Shown here piece after piece: positions 63,485 through 64,000 of a DNA stretch of 64,000 nucleotides. The number at the start of each line of letters is the position of its first letter. Within the stretch, counting starts at the first letter, position 1. The notes under the pieces are model-generated. The model was not told where the DNA came from, did not search any database, and saw only the letters and a list, made by a program, of their open reading frames with translations. Both the position numbers and the translations under genes were made by a program. This DNA is from Flavobacterium psychrophilum. Its GTDB lineage: Bacteria > Bacteroidota > Bacteroidia > Flavobacteriales > Flavobacteriaceae. The stretch is taken from assembly GCA_945879625.1 (NCBI GenBank), contig CAMCVA010000006.1, positions 62,001-126,000 of the forward strand, in the 5' to 3' direction.

Positions 63485-63956
63485 AAATATTTTCTTAGAA
63501 CTACTAGCTAACACTAGTAGTTTTTTTTAGCGATAAGTTAGATGAGAGACAAATAGATGAGAGACTTAACCAGATGTATTTTTAACTACTAATTCTTGAT
63601 TAGCATAGTATAGTTAAATAATCTTCTTTTCTTTTTCCTTGATGAAAAAGAAACAAAAAATCAAGACCTGGGATTTTCGACGATCAAAATAGGCTCACTT
63701 CCTAAAACTCAAAAACTCCCCCGTTCGCGAACTCACGGGCTCAAACAGTTCGAGTTTCTTCACGGTCCCGAAACTTCGGGATCTCCTTTTTGTCCCGACG
63801 CTTCGGGACGCCTGCCAAATCCAATGGTCGGAGAAGTCTTCGGTAGTGCTAATATGGATGTTGGAATTTGGGATTTTAATATTGGAATTTCTAATCAGTT
63901 GTTCTTAGTATATTTTTATAAACTTCCCACTCTCAACTTCCCACTTCAAGCTTCTA
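63485..63956. other. Non-coding repeat-rich spacer
   Basis: Past the der terminator this region has no convincing ORF. It contains TTTTCTTTTTCC...GAAAAAGAAAC, an imperfect inverted purine/pyrimidine repeat at ~63628-63655, a central block with two TCCCGA...TCGGGA palindromes (63766-63781 and 63792-63809), and a terminal stretch AACTTCCCACTCTCAACTTCCCACTTC (~63920-63950) whose reverse complement resembles GGAAGTTGGAAGTGGGGAGTTGGAAG at ~16972-16998. Confidence 0.6.
63500..63528 (+). terminator. Terminator after der
   Basis: ACTACTAG pairs with CTAGTAGT around CTAACA and is followed by T residues. It lies 15 bp past the stop. Confidence 0.9.
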
Positions 63957-64000
63957 TTACCAACTCCCGCCGCTGCCGCCTCCAGAGAAGCCGCCGCCGC
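63957..64000 (-). CDS. C-terminal end of a TPM-domain (YgcG-like) protein (partial)
   Basis: Read on the minus strand, the window edge opens into GGGFSGGGSGGSW and a TAA stop at 63959-63957. A Gly/Ser-rich end with this GGGxSGGGxxGxW pattern is typical of TPM-domain (YgcG/DUF477) membrane proteins. Only 13 to 14 codons are visible, so the assignment rests on this short tail alone. Confidence 0.5.
   Translation of the reverse strand, partial: GGGFSGGGSGGSW

Overview
The window comes from a member of the Bacteroidota, almost certainly a Flavobacterium-like species of the Flavobacteriaceae. The evidence is a complete gldKLMN block (core of the type IX secretion system and gliding motor), T9SS sorting domains, an XrtF exosortase pair, a short primary sigma factor without region 1.1, a very long FtsZ, and several promoters that fit the Bacteroidota pattern TTG-N17-23-TAnnTTTG (best at gldK, topA and tRNA-fMet). 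The DNA is AT-rich, tRNA genes carry no encoded CCA, and I found no transposase, phage gene or CRISPR array.

Layout. 1-3133: end of ftsA, ftsZ, a YqeY protein and tRNA-Arg, followed by a terminator and nested inverted repeats. 3134-8542: a giant secreted protein with about eight tandem ~69-residue repeats and a gliding-motility-type C-terminal domain. 8874-15436: a tightly packed light and flavin cluster encoding three different photolyase/cryptochrome-family proteins (a class-I-like photolyase, an iron-sulfur photolyase with all four cluster cysteines, and Cry-DASH) with a flavin reductase and four small DUF proteins. 15999-22773: an unrecognised membrane protein, a membrane-bound AraC-type regulator, a collagen-like surface protein with 50 perfect Gly-X-Y triplets, and a T9SS cargo protein. 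22923-25394: rpe, rpoD and a lipoprotein. 25480-30089: a myxol-type carotenoid tailoring cluster (crtD, cruF, crtZ, a zinc-ribbon methyltransferase, a crtA-like hydroxylase), ending in a possible small gene or RNA and a terminator. 30271-33608: pnp, rpsO and a GAF-type methionine sulfoxide reductase. 33676-37608: xrtF with its partner, then a probable copper-related group (HYC/CC/PP protein, TonB-dependent receptor, HMA-domain protein). 37692-45011: dedA, groEL/groES, secG, a TPR-like protein, lptE, a sigma-54 activator and miaB. 45205-53759: topA, an arginase-fold protein that has lost metal ligands, and gldKLMN. 53820-60900: an FAD oxidoreductase, DUF983, ABC-F ATPase, acetyltransferase-like protein, DUF1761, a plant-type LRR protein and a secreted nuclease/phosphatase-fold protein. 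60990-64000: tRNA-fMet with a decayed duplicate, era, der, a block of non-coding repeats, and the last codons of a TPM-domain-like protein on the minus strand.

How the parts may work together. The photolyase cluster and the carotenoid cluster are both light-protection functions, but they are 10 kb apart and I saw no shared regulator. GldKLMN would build the outer-membrane ring and proton-driven motor that exports the proteins carrying T9SS C-terminal domains at 3134-8542 and 20899-22773. No complete new defence or mobile system is visible. The strongest leads are the composition of the photolyase cluster, the methyltransferase inside the carotenoid operon, the metal-ligand-depleted arginase homolog before gldK, the small RNA/ORF at 25536-25606, and the tRNA-fMet remnant. 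All functional statements rest on reading the sequence and family knowledge; no database search was run.
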